Shown here in pieces: positions 33,284-41,785 of a stretch of DNA of 48,566 nucleotides. The stretch's first letter is position 1. Each line of letters begins with the position of its first letter. Origin of the DNA: Pelosinus fermentans (GTDB lineage Bacteria; Bacillota; Negativicutes; DSM-13327); NCBI GenBank assembly GCA_002434245.1, contig DJJR01000080.1, forward strand, positions 199,758-248,323, given 5' to 3'. A model generated the notes under the pieces. That model had not been told where the DNA came from. It saw only the letters and a list, made by a program, of their open reading frames with translations, and searched no databases. Made by a program: the position numbers and the translations under genes.

Positions 33284-34609
33284 TCAACTATTTAGCGATT
33301 GCACTAATTCTTTAAGTAAAACTTTATATATTTTACGGGGACGTCCCTTGCCAACTAATTCTTCTCCTTCTATTTTTGCAAAACCCTTATCCACAAGATT
33401 GGCCAGCATCCGCCTGGCGCTGCGTGCTGTAATATTTAGATACATAGCTAGATCGTCGGCGGCGAGATTATTCTGCTCAAGTTTATCAACAATTGCCATA
33501 AGCTTATTTACAGTAGTTATGCTGATTTTCAGCGTATCGGCAAGCTGCCGCAATCCATAATCATTGGTGCGGATCGAATACTTTAGATGAACTTTAGAAC
33601 TAAGGGGCCCAATGACGGTATGTTCATCGGTCACCACCATCCAACGTCCCTTGCCGGCTCCCAGCCCCAGTGCCGCAAAAGAGTTTTCTTCAGCAGCATA
33701 TGCGGTTAGCCCAAATCCGATCCCGCCACTTACTTTAGCGTTTACATTACGTGTTATTTCATCCAAAATTGGCATTACGGTAAATTCATCAGTAAATTCA
33801 GTAAGAATTCCCCGGGTAGAATAAAGCGTAAACTGACCATCGCCCCGCATAATGATCGATCCCTGCAATTGATGCGCATAATTGACTAATATCTCATATA
33901 GTTTCAGCTCAATTCGCTTTACATTATAACTTGAGCTTGCCCTCACAATATCCCCATAATCATCAATTACGATATGCTGAACAGCTAATTGACTGCCTTT
34001 GACCCGCTGAGTCTCAAAGGATTTAATGGCAAACTCCAGAGTTGTCCTAATATTGCAGCGGGTCGGCCATATCCGCACTACAGGTACGCCTAGTTTTTGC
34101 AAATTTTTATACGTCGCTAAAAAGCAGGTTATTGCAACATCTGTTTTGCCGTTCTTCCACAATGCATAATGCCATTCGGTGACCTCTTTGACTGTAACAA
34201 CGCCTTTATATTGATTGGCATAAATTCGGGGCAGGGGCAATGCAGTATCCTTAAATGTTTCTACAATTTCTTTCTCACTGAACGTATCAAAGCTAATACT
34301 TTCCATGACAATCTTTTGCGTATGGAGAATCTCAAGCAACGCCCTGTATAAACTAGACCCAGTGTGTGGTATATAAAACAATGGCTGATTGCTGTTAACA
34401 GCTACGGCACGCTGATAGGGGACAATCCCGGAAAATAGCCACATATCAAATTCATTCATATTCTTCGCTAATATATCAGCAACTTCTGAAGCATCCTCAT
34501 AGACCAACATCATTGGCACTAAATAATCTCTTCGTTCCAGAGCAACTTCATAGGCAATGGCTGCAGAATCCGCAGGTCCAACGATTGCCAGCCGTATTAA
34601 TTTTTCCAT
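33284..34609 (-). CDS. Novel-architecture transcriptional regulator with a cyclase-like middle domain
   Basis: The 441-residue protein has three parts. Residues about 1-200 form an alpha/beta region starting RLAIVGPADSAAIAYEVAL that resembles a receiver or solute-sensing fold (LFSGIVPYQRAV, FYIPHTGSSLYRALLEI). Residues about 207-325 resemble a degenerate GGDEF or GTP-cyclohydrolase III-type palm domain: LAVQHIVIDDYGD, GSIIMRGDGQFTLYSTRG and VSGGIGFGLTAYAAEENS. Residues about 345-441 carry DNA-binding helices (YGLRQLADTLKIS, DDLAMYLNITARSARRML) and a wing GKGRPRK. It lies upstream of the M20-abgT pair on the same strand, which suggests it controls them. The ligand is unknown; I could not assign it to a named family. 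Confidence 0.72.
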   Translation of the reverse strand: MEKLIRLAIVGPADSAAIAYEVALERRDYLVPMMLVYEDASEVADILAKNMNEFDMWLFSGIVPYQRAVAVNSNQPLFYIPHTGSSLYRALLEILHTQKIVMESISFDTFSEKEIVETFKDTALPLPRIYANQYKGVVTVKEVTEWHYALWKNGKTDVAITCFLATYKNLQKLGVPVVRIWPTRCNIRTTLEFAIKSFETQRVKGSQLAVQHIVIDDYGDIVRASSSYNVKRIELKLYEILVNYAHQLQGSIIMRGDGQFTLYSTRGILTEFTDEFTVMPILDEITRNVNAKVSGGIGFGLTAYAAEENSFAALGLGAGKGRWMVVTDEHTVIGPLSSKVHLKYSIRTNDYGLRQLADTLKISITTVNKLMAIVDKLEQNNLAADDLAMYLNITARSARRMLANLVDKGFAKIEGEELVGKGRPRKIYKVLLKELVQSLNS

Positions 34610-34836
34610 CTATTTTTCTCCTAGCTAAACACACTTTGTTATTATTATAAATGCTTATGCCAAATTCTACTATATGTTCCGCAAAAAGCCCTAATCTTCC
34701 TATTTAATATTACACTATTTTCTTAACATTTAAAAGATTACCACCTTAATTTCACCTTCACCGCCAGAAACAAAAGTATCTGTTTTTGCAGCTTCTTTTC
34801 ATTTGAAACATCCAGCCAACCTTTCAACAAGTATAT

Positions 34837-34878
34837 TTTTAGGGCTGTCTCAAATTTTCATTTGAGACAGCCCTAAAA
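34837..34878. repeat. Palindrome AGGGCTGTCTCAAAT ... ATTTGAGACAGCCCT
   Basis: Arms 34841-34855 and 34860-34874 are perfect, and TTTT/AAAA extends the stem outward. No T-run follows on either strand, so it is not a normal terminator. The core resembles the terminal repeats of the relic at 29559-30254 (TTTAAGACAGCCCC). It lies 13 bases past the stop of the small gene at 34888-35103 (minus strand). The rest of the 278-base gap 34610-34887 shows nothing else. Confidence 0.75.
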
Positions 34879-34887
34879 TAATACCTG

Positions 34888-35103
34888 TTATGCACCAATG
34901 CTTTGTCGCTCAGCAATCAAATCTTCCAAACGCTCTTTTTGTCTCATTAATTCATCCACGGGCACCTCAGCCACTCCTTGGGCTACTGGAGGCTGCAATG
35001 TTGAAATACATTTTTGGGAATGCTCTTCCATTAATTTATAACCAAATGCGCCTGCCACTACACCAACTGCTAAGCCAATCCAAAAATCAGTTCTAGCAAA
35101 CAT
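34888..35103 (-). CDS. Small membrane protein (YtxH-like) at the end of the P-type ATPase cluster
   Basis: The 71-residue product has one glycine-rich membrane helix at residues 7-23 (FWIGLAVGVVAGAFGYKL) and a soluble tail with a short helical segment (DELMRQKERLEDLIAERQS). This resembles small YtxH-type proteins. A GGAGG-type site precedes the ATG. It follows the HMA-like gene by 30 bases on the same strand and probably belongs to the same transcript. The role is unknown. Confidence 0.75.
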   Translation of the reverse strand: MFARTDFWIGLAVGVVAGAFGYKLMEEHSQKCISTLQPPVAQGVAEVPVDELMRQKERLEDLIAERQSIGA

Positions 35104-35133
35104 TTATCATTCACCTCCTTTCAATATTTCATT

Positions 35134-35748
35134 TCAACAACTCGTTAAGCCACAGCCAAGAGAGGATCTTCCATTTCCTTGCCGATTTTTCAAAGGAACC
35201 CAGCCAACAATCTCCATAAAATTAAATAACCAAGTCATGAATAAACCTGCAAAGGCTCTATTGGAACCAAGATTCAGCACACTTACCAAACCGGCAATAC
35301 TATCTAAATGAAGGGCCTTAGAAGAGCTATTTTGTCCACCGCAGTGCGTTACGACAGAATACGCTGTAATGCCAAAGGCCGCTGTCTCCAGCATACTGGC
35401 TGCTCCGCTATTGGGCGTAACTCGCCTTAACGCAAAAGCCAAAACAATCGCCCCACCAGCTAAGAGAGACCAGAACAAATCATTGCTGCAATTTTGCCCC
35501 CCTACTTTATATCCCATTTCAGCAAAAATCTGATCAAAAACTAATAATACCCCTGATAACTCGAGGGTGGCAACCGCATATTCCACCACTACCGAACGAG
35601 TAACCGGGTTCCAAGTCACTTTGTTTATGCCGCCGATTTCCTCTAGCTGCGGTAAATGGCTGGAAAATAGTAATGACAACGAAGATGCGATTACAATTCT
35701 CACTCTGCCTGGAAGTATATGTACAATCTCATACGCTCTACTTCTCAT
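35134..35748 (-). CDS. Membrane-anchored HMA-like protein
   Basis: The 204-residue protein has an HMA-like fold in its first 75 residues, with the motif IVHILPGRVRI, then NKVTWNPVTRSVVVEY. It lacks the Cys-x2-Cys that binds metal in true HMA domains. Hydrophobic segments follow (LFWSLLAGGAIVLAFALRR, then a second part), and the C-terminus ends GCGLTSC with two Cys. The ATG overlaps the TGA of the P-type ATPase gene as ATGA, so it is co-translated. It probably assists or regulates the ATPase. Metal or other cargo is unknown. Confidence 0.8.
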   Translation of the reverse strand: MRSRAYEIVHILPGRVRIVIASSLSLLFSSHLPQLEEIGGINKVTWNPVTRSVVVEYAVATLELSGVLLVFDQIFAEMGYKVGGQNCSNDLFWSLLAGGAIVLAFALRRVTPNSGAASMLETAAFGITAYSVVTHCGGQNSSSKALHLDSIAGLVSVLNLGSNRAFAGLFMTWLFNFMEIVGWVPLKNRQGNGRSSLGCGLTSC

Positions 35749-37862
35749 TTTTTCTTCTCCATTAATAAAATGCGTGCGCTATTTAACACCACACCAATTG
35801 TAGCAGCATTATGGATAAGAGCCGAAACCATAGGACTGGTTCTCCCAATGGCTCCCAGCAGCATTGCTGCAGTGTTGACAGCAATGGTCGTAGTAAAATT
35901 CTGCTGTACAATTTTCATTGTATTTCGTCCTAAATCAATCATTTCAGGGATAATCAAAGGTTCATCGGAATTAATGGTCATGGCTGCCGATTCAACTGCA
36001 ATATCTGTACGCCGCCCGCCCATAGCTACACCTACATCGGCAAAGGCTAAGGCCGGAGCATCATTGATGCCATCACCAATCATCATCACCTGAGAACCCC
36101 GCTGCAGTTTAGACACCAATAGAGCTTTGTCCGCAGGCAGTACTTCGGCGTGATAAGAGTCAATATCCAATGTTGCGGCTACATGCTGTGCCACATTCTT
36201 ACTGTCACCTGTAAGCATTACAATTTCGTCAATACCAATGCGGCGCAAACGATTGATTGTCCTTTTCATATTCGGTCTGATGGGATCATTAATAACCAGC
36301 ATCCCTAACAAGATGCCATCACGAGCTACATATACCACGTTATAACCGCAATCAGAATAGGTCTCTCCCCGCTCGACTGCCGATTGACATTCTACATGAT
36401 TTTCACGCATAAAAGGAATGCTGCCGACTAGAATTTCACCACCAACGATTTTCTCATAATCAGGCACATTAGCCTGAATGCCCTTGGCTACGATGGTCTC
36501 CGTTGTAAGATGCGGCGGAACCTCCCAGCCCTGCTCTTCTACATAATCTAATATGGCTGAAGCTAAGGGATGAGCAGAATGATATTCCGCGGCAGCTGCT
36601 AATAACACCAGCTCCTTATCCTGTATCCCTGGAGCCGGCTCTACCAGCATTACTTTAGGAGTACCTACGGTAATCGTACCGGTTTTATCCAAAACAACCG
36701 TATCAATGCTGCCTAAAGATTCTACATAATTCCCGCCCTTAATCAGCACGCCTCGTTTAGCAGCATGTCCAATCGCCGCTGAAATGGCAGTGGCAGTAGA
36801 TAATTTTAAGCCGCAGGAGTAATCAATAAACAATATATTCAGTACCCGCTGCCAATCCTTAGTCAATCCATATACTAAGCCAGCTGCGATAAAGGAAATG
36901 GGAACCAGCTTCGTTGCCATCTGATCGGCAAAATTCTGCACGGGCGCACGCCTGGACTGTGCTTCTTCCACCATATGAACAATACGGGCAAGAGCCGTAG
37001 CGTCGCCGACTTTTTCTACGATAATTTCTAAAAAGCCATTCTTAACCACTGTACCCGCATATACATAATCCCCTTTGGATTTTTCTACGGGAATATATTC
37101 ACCGGTAATGGATGATTGATCAACCGCTGCTACACCATCTTTTACCCGGCCATCAACGCAAATCTTTTCACCCAAGTGTACGCCAATGTGATCCCCGGGT
37201 TTTAGACTCTCAACAGATACCCTTCTTTCATATCCATCTTCTTCGATTTTCCAAGCATGAGGCTGATCCAGGCGCAGCATATCTGAAATATGATTGCGAG
37301 CTTTCTCTGCCGTGTATGTTGTCAGCATTTCTGCTGCATTGGCCAACATCAATAAGGTTAAACTTGACTCGGGTTTGCCAGATATTACCGATGCCAGAAC
37401 CGCCGTAGCAGTAAGTGTATCCGCATTGGGCTGCCGATCTTTTATTAATCCTTTGATACCGTTGCTGATAAAATTTCGGGCAACAAATAAGGTAAATGCA
37501 CTCCTGGCAAGATATATGCCATTAAAAGCCATGGGAGAATACATACGAAGTAACTGAAGTCCTACTAAACCCAGACCTGCAGTAATCGCATCACGCCTGT
37601 ATTCATTTACCTCAGAGTGCTTTTCTTTTTTTCTCAAGGCTACAGCGTTCACCATCGTTTTTGAATGAAACGTTGTGTCTTGAATCAAGCGTCCGATGAT
37701 CTTCTTGGACGGAACACCACAAGAGCGTACTGTCATACCACCCTTGTCATCAACATAAGCGCTAACAACTCCTGCCAGCTTCCGAACTTGTATTTCCAGC
37801 ATGGTTTTTTGCTGTACACTCATCCCAGCTGGAACAGGAAATACACTATACTGATACGTCAT
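35745..37862 (-). CDS. P-type ATPase with an atypical metal motif (YSC instead of CPC)
   Basis: The 705-residue pump has the P-type set: actuator SSITGEYIPVE (about 251-260, TGE), phosphorylation site DKTGTIT (Asp392), HP in HSAHPLASA, MLTGDSKN and GDGINDAPAL. The HP dipeptide and overall order are of the P1B (heavy-metal) kind. In the transport helix the usual CPC is replaced by DYSCGLKLST (Tyr348, Ser349, Cys350), so the metal site differs from copper or zinc pumps. The N-terminal 75 residues look like a degenerate HMA domain without a Cys pair. The start is chosen because the ATG overlaps the TGA of the upstream gene. The cargo is unknown. Confidence 0.88.
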   Translation of the reverse strand: MTYQYSVFPVPAGMSVQQKTMLEIQVRKLAGVVSAYVDDKGGMTVRSCGVPSKKIIGRLIQDTTFHSKTMVNAVALRKKEKHSEVNEYRRDAITAGLGLVGLQLLRMYSPMAFNGIYLARSAFTLFVARNFISNGIKGLIKDRQPNADTLTATAVLASVISGKPESSLTLLMLANAAEMLTTYTAEKARNHISDMLRLDQPHAWKIEEDGYERRVSVESLKPGDHIGVHLGEKICVDGRVKDGVAAVDQSSITGEYIPVEKSKGDYVYAGTVVKNGFLEIIVEKVGDATALARIVHMVEEAQSRRAPVQNFADQMATKLVPISFIAAGLVYGLTKDWQRVLNILFIDYSCGLKLSTATAISAAIGHAAKRGVLIKGGNYVESLGSIDTVVLDKTGTITVGTPKVMLVEPAPGIQDKELVLLAAAAEYHSAHPLASAILDYVEEQGWEVPPHLTTETIVAKGIQANVPDYEKIVGGEILVGSIPFMRENHVECQSAVERGETYSDCGYNVVYVARDGILLGMLVINDPIRPNMKRTINRLRRIGIDEIVMLTGDSKNVAQHVAATLDIDSYHAEVLPADKALLVSKLQRGSQVMMIGDGINDAPALAFADVGVAMGGRRTDIAVESAAMTINSDEPLIIPEMIDLGRNTMKIVQQNFTTTIAVNTAAMLLGAIGRTSPMVSALIHNAATIGVVLNSARILLMEKKK

Positions 37863-38386
37863 GAGTCTCTTCCTTTCAGCAAGGAATAGGACCACCACAG
37901 CATTTGCGGTCCAGAAGGCCGCTGCCCCAACGTCCACATTTTATTGGCACCCCAAGCCATTAGCCATAAAGATACCAGCGTACGCAAGTCAAAGGTTAAG
38001 CCCGTATTGTCCTTGATTTTTTTATTCACGCTGCCAAAACCCCGGCGAATGTCACTGCCAATCTTTCCATAGGCACTAGTAGGACTAGGGCGATGTGCAA
38101 GATCTTCTAAATATCCGATGATCCTATCCATTTGCTCATCTTGGCAAGTATATTCCAGTAAAAGAGTCCCTGTTACCTGATTGATGGTAAAACGCTGCAA
38201 AGCAGAAGCACCTGCTAGCTGCTGCTCCAGTTTTTCAGCAAATCCTGCATTATTAACCAATCCTTCATGAAAATAGCGACGCCGTCCGCGACTTTTATGC
38301 ACCAATTGAAACCCTTTGCTGCGATATAATTTTCCGACTTGCTTCCCTGCAGAAATTCCTAAAGCCAATCCGGTTAAATAACTCAT
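37859..38386 (-). CDS. HMA-like accessory protein
   Basis: The 175-residue protein starts with a short glycine-rich segment (MSYLTGLALGISAGKQVG) and then has an HMA-like region (about 30-100) in which the usual PGRVR is replaced by SRGRRRYF. NQVTGTLLLEYT follows, with no Cys-x2-Cys. Near the C-terminus is a hydrophobic segment (LRTLVSLWLMAWGANKMW). The TGA overlaps the start of the P-type ATPase gene, so they are translated together. It probably works with that pump. Confidence 0.78.
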   Translation of the reverse strand: MSYLTGLALGISAGKQVGKLYRSKGFQLVHKSRGRRRYFHEGLVNNAGFAEKLEQQLAGASALQRFTINQVTGTLLLEYTCQDEQMDRIIGYLEDLAHRPSPTSAYGKIGSDIRRGFGSVNKKIKDNTGLTFDLRTLVSLWLMAWGANKMWTLGQRPSGPQMLWWSYSLLKGRDS

Positions 38387-38390
38387 CCTT

Positions 38391-38915
38391 TCATCTCCTC
38401 CTGTACTGCCTAGCCACCAATTTCTCCACTTCTGTCAACAATGGATTGCCTGCCACATCATCCGGCGAATACTGAATCAGAACAGAACCTGTTCCTGGAT
38501 TGATGGAAAATGTCTGAATTTCAGAAACAGAGTTCAAATAGCTTTCCACCTGCTGCACATTGCCAGGATTGTTGATTAGCTGATTTGAATAAAGCCGTAC
38601 CCTGCCTGGCACATAATGCAGTACTTCAACATTCTGAGATAAAAAGGAGACAGCCGTTTTCTGGTTAAAAAAATTAGCACAACCAGCAAATAACCCTCTC
38701 ACAGTGTTCACCTCCTTGGATATATTCTTCCCTAAGCTTTTGCGATGCTGCCAAGAATGTATCCCCGACCACACCGTGAGCAGAATGCCAAAAGCAATAT
38801 GATATTTTTTATTTAAAGGCAGTGTCAACAAGCTCCCTGCTAAAGAAATAACTAATCCTAAACTGGGTTTTGAATTGCCTATTTCCATAAGAGTCACCAT
38901 CCTTACAGTATTCAT
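38391..38915 (-). CDS. Membrane HMA-like accessory protein, first gene of the P-type ATPase operon
   Basis: The 174-residue protein has two N-terminal membrane segments (LGLVISLAGSLLTLPL and IAFGILLTVWSGIHSW) and a C-terminal HMA-like domain (about 95-170) with VLHYVPGRVRLYS and FSINPGTGSVLIQYS. No metal-binding Cys pair is present. AAGGA precedes the ATG, although a second ATG ten codons later (MEIGN) is possible. It starts the run of co-directional genes 38915 to 34888. Confidence 0.78.
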   Translation of the reverse strand: MNTVRMVTLMEIGNSKPSLGLVISLAGSLLTLPLNKKYHIAFGILLTVWSGIHSWQHRKSLGKNISKEVNTVRGLFAGCANFFNQKTAVSFLSQNVEVLHYVPGRVRLYSNQLINNPGNVQQVESYLNSVSEIQTFSINPGTGSVLIQYSPDDVAGNPLLTEVEKLVARQYRRR

Positions 38916-39095
38916 GACCGTCCTTATTAATTTTGAAAATTATACTATCATTTTACTGATTATGTCAATATTCTTCCTGATTTTTCAATTATTAGTTCTC
39001 TCTTGTAATATTCTGTAATGTTTTGCTATTCCCTCCTGTAATTACTATGATATCTATTTATATTTCAGAGAAAATTCAGTCGATGTGCAACAGAA

Positions 39096-39133
39096 AAACA
39101 TCATTAAACACATAAAGTGTTCAATGATGTTTT
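39096..39133 (-). terminator. Intrinsic terminator of pdxST
   Basis: AAACATCATT and AATGATGTTT flank an inner AACAC/GTGTT stem. Read on the minus strand it is followed by TTTTTC, and it begins only a few bases past the pdxT stop. Confidence 0.85.
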
Positions 39134-39138
39134 AGTTA

Positions 39139-39711
39139 TTACGCATTCTTGACCATTGAAATAAAATACTGGTGAATTCGATCATCTTTGGTTAATTCAG
39201 GATGAAATGCCGTAACAAGAATATTATTTTGCCTGGCAATCACAATTTTATTATGTACCTTTGCCATTACTTTGACATCCTGACCTGCCTCTTCAATATA
39301 AGGTGCGCGAATAAAGACGGCTTTTAATGATTCTGGACCAAATTCAGGCACCGTCATATCCGCTTCAAAACTTTCACGCTGACGACCAAAAGCATTGCGT
39401 CGAACTACAATATCCATGATCCCTAAACGAGGCTGACTGCTGTCTTTAATTTCCTTCGCCAGCAGAATCATCCCTGCGCAAGTTCCATATACCGCCATTT
39501 TCTGCTCCACTCTTACTTTAATCTTATCCATCAGTCCCCACTCTATCATTAACTTGCCAATCGTGGTACTTTCTCCCCCAGGAATGATTAAACCCTTAAC
39601 CTCGTCTAATTCCTCTGGTTTTCGAATCTCTGCTGCTGTTACCCCACAGCCTTCCAGCATCCAGCAATGCTCCCGGAAAGCACCTTGCAATGCCAATACT
39701 CCGATCTTCAT
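39139..39711 (-). CDS. pdxT: Pyridoxal 5'-phosphate synthase glutaminase subunit
   Basis: The 190-residue class I glutamine amidotransferase supplies ammonia to PdxS for vitamin B6 synthesis. The N-terminus MKIGVLALQGAFREH is the family start, followed by IIPGGESTT, the catalytic Cys in YGTCAGMI and the His-Glu in TAFHPEL. A 24-base gap after pdxS and the same strand indicate one operon. Confidence 0.97.
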   Translation of the reverse strand: MKIGVLALQGAFREHCWMLEGCGVTAAEIRKPEELDEVKGLIIPGGESTTIGKLMIEWGLMDKIKVRVEQKMAVYGTCAGMILLAKEIKDSSQPRLGIMDIVVRRNAFGRQRESFEADMTVPEFGPESLKAVFIRAPYIEEAGQDVKVMAKVHNKIVIARQNNILVTAFHPELTKDDRIHQYFISMVKNA

Positions 39712-39735
39712 AATAATCCCTGCTTTCTCTCTTGC

Positions 39736-40617
39736 TTACCAGCCACGATCCTGCATGCGCTCATGATCTGCTATAGTAGAAATCTCAATCCCCACCATAG
39801 CCTCGCCAAGATCGCGAGAAATTTCAGCCAAAATCTTGGGATCATTATAATAGGTAGTAGCTGCTACTATTGCCTTTGCCCTTTTTACAGGATCACCTGA
39901 CTTAAAGACACCTGAACCAACAAAAATTCCGTCGCAGCCTAAGTGCATCATCAAAGCTGCATCAGCCGGTGTCGCAATACCTCCTGCAGCAAAATTAACA
40001 ACTGGCAGACGTCCTAGTTTTTTCACTTCCATAACAAGCTCTAAAGGAGCTGCAATATTTTTGGCGAAGGCAGATACTTCTTCATTCGGTAAGTTCTGCA
40101 GCTGACGAATTTCACTCATAACCATACGAATATGCTTTACCGCCTCAACCACATTGCCCGTTCCCGGCTCTCCCTTGGTACGAATCATCGCTGCCCCTTC
40201 CCCAATACGACGCAGTGCTTCACCAAGATTCTTTGCACCACATACAAAGGGAACTTTAAACTGATGTTTATCAATATGATATTTATCATCGGCAGGGGTT
40301 AGTACTTCACTTTCATCAATATAATCAACCCCTAGTGACTCTATGATCTGCGCTCCTACAAAATGACCAATTCTTCCTTTAGCCATAACTGGAATGGTCA
40401 CAGCCTCCATGATGTTCAAGATAATTGTAGGATCAGCCATCCGAGCAACCCCGCCTGCCGCGCGAATATCTGCTGGAACACGTTCTAATGCCATTACAGC
40501 ACAAGCTCCTGCTTCCTCAGCAATTTTTGCCTGTTCAGGCGTAGTTACATCCATAATCACGCCCCCCTTAAGCATCTCTGCCAAGCCGGCCTTCACGCGA
40601 AAAGTTCCTTGCTGCAT
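39736..40617 (-). CDS. pdxS: Pyridoxal 5'-phosphate synthase lyase subunit
   Basis: The 293-residue enzyme makes PLP from ribose 5-phosphate, glyceraldehyde 3-phosphate and glutamine-derived ammonia. Present are the start [17 protein letters not shown], the catalytic Lys in [11 protein letters not shown] (about 81), GEAGTGN-like [11 protein letters not shown], and [13 protein letters not shown]. The second position of that loop is Pro instead of Ala, a common variant. It forms 12-mers with PdxT. The upstream gap holds a palindromic repeat (40765-40841). Confidence 0.97.
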   Translation of the reverse strand: MQQGTFRVKAGLAEMLKGGVIMDVTTPEQAKIAEEAGACAVMALERVPADIRAAGGVARMADPTIILNIMEAVTIPVMAKGRIGHFVGAQIIESLGVDYIDESEVLTPADDKYHIDKHQFKVPFVCGAKNLGEALRRIGEGAAMIRTKGEPGTGNVVEAVKHIRMVMSEIRQLQNLPNEEVSAFAKNIAAPLELVMEVKKLGRLPVVNFAAGGIATPADAALMMHLGCDGIFVGSGVFKSGDPVKRAKAIVAATTYYNDPKILAEISRDLGEAMVGIEISTIADHERMQDRGW

Positions 40618-40764
40618 ATTGTTATGCCTCCTGTACTTGTTTTTTATTTCCGTCCTAGGATCTTATTGAGGACTTCTAAAAATATAATGCTATTATAAAA
40701 CAAAATAGACCTCTTTAAAATATACAGAATCATATTTTTCAACAGGTACAGATTTTCGGAAAAG

Positions 40765-40841
40765 GAACCACAAAGACGCAAAGGGCACAAAGGGTTCACT
40801 ACCTTGTGTGCCGCATCAGCGGCATTGCGCCTTTGTGGTTC
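40765..40841 (+). repeat. Intergenic palindromic repeat, copy 4
   Basis: GAACCACAAAG (40765-40775) is inverted at CTTTGTGGTTC (40831-40841). The 3' half, including TGCCGC-ATCA-GCGGCA, matches the copy at 11811-11895 with one difference over about 40 bases. Confidence 0.9.
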
Positions 40842-40872
40842 ATACTATTCCCTATCTTTTCACACACAAAAA

Positions 40873-41565
40873 TTACAAGCTTTTTGTCTCGTTCTGATGT
40901 TTGACAGATTGTACGATTTCCCTGGCAAAAGGTCCCAAGGTGCCATCAGCATAGGATTTCATCACTCCAGCGGCAACTTGCCCGATAGCACTTTTTATAA
41001 TTCCTGGATCGGTAATTCCGTTTTGCTTTAAGACCTCCTCAATAGCCACGCCCGCTTCAATCGCTTTCTGAGCAGCTACCGTATTAATGGTATATACTAA
41101 ATCTGCCTTGCCGATGATTACCTGTCCAACTAATTGAAAAATTTCCACAGTCTGCGCAACTAATTCTACAGGAAACTGATTGACAATAATGACCGGAGAA
41201 TGTCCTAATGCAATCTCACCTGCATGCCCAACAAATTTAGCACAAATACACTTTACATGGGAATCTGCTATACTGTTTAGCATGTCTTGGCTCGCATTCG
41301 TCGCAATATTAATCACAATTACATTTTTGTTTATGCTATTAAATATTTTAATACAATTCACTACTTCGGGATCAGGGAGAGCCAAAATTACGATTCCCAA
41401 TTCTGCCATCTCTTCTAATGAGTCAGCAGTAGAAACACTAAGCTCTTCTTCTGCTTTTTCCACCTTCTCTATATTTCGATCAAATATGACTAAATCTACC
41501 TGACCTGCTAATAATCCTGCCAACACTCTTCCCATACGTCCAATCCCTACTAAACCAATCTTCAC
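40873..41565 (-). CDS. NAD(P)-binding protein related to pyrroline-5-carboxylate reductase / 6PGDH-like
   Basis: The protein of about 230 residues has a Rossmann start VKIGLVGIGRMGRVLA (GxGxxG), then VILALPDPEVV and later AKFVGHAGEIALGHSPVIIV and a C-terminal helical region AAQKAIEAGVAIEEVL. This layout is that of ProC-type or F420-dependent oxidoreductase-type dehydrogenases. I cannot assign the substrate. The GTG at 41565 is preferred, as AAGGGAG lies 8 bases upstream; two more GTG codons just before it are less suited. It stands alone. Confidence 0.75.
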   Translation of the reverse strand: MKIGLVGIGRMGRVLAGLLAGQVDLVIFDRNIEKVEKAEEELSVSTADSLEEMAELGIVILALPDPEVVNCIKIFNSINKNVIVINIATNASQDMLNSIADSHVKCICAKFVGHAGEIALGHSPVIIVNQFPVELVAQTVEIFQLVGQVIIGKADLVYTINTVAAQKAIEAGVAIEEVLKQNGITDPGIIKSAIGQVAAGVMKSYADGTLGPFAREIVQSVKHQNETKSL

Positions 41566-41667
41566 CTGCACCACTCCCTTGTTATTTATAAAATAACTTC
41601 CCAGCGACCTTCTATTAGTATATGACCGAACTCTTAAAATAGCGTTCTAATATCATTGTACTACAAG

Positions 41668-41705
41668 AAAGAATCACCTTCTCGTATATAGAGAGGTGAT
41701 TCTTT
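41668..41705 (-). terminator. Intrinsic terminator of the DUF445 operon
   Basis: AAAGAATCACCT (41668-41679) and AGGTGATTCTTT (41694-41705) form a 12-base stem, with TTCTTG following on the minus strand. It lies 80 bases past the stop of the second DUF445 gene. Confidence 0.8.
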
Positions 41706-41785
41706 TTGCGACTTCATCAACAATTTCTAATATGACTACTATAATGATAAGTATTGCAATTACAAAACGTTCTTTTATCATTTCT

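Noticed and set aside
37863..37937. Longer N-terminus of the P-type ATPase
   Set aside because: It would overlap the upstream gene by 79 bases in another frame; the ATG with four-base overlap and AAGGA site is preferred.
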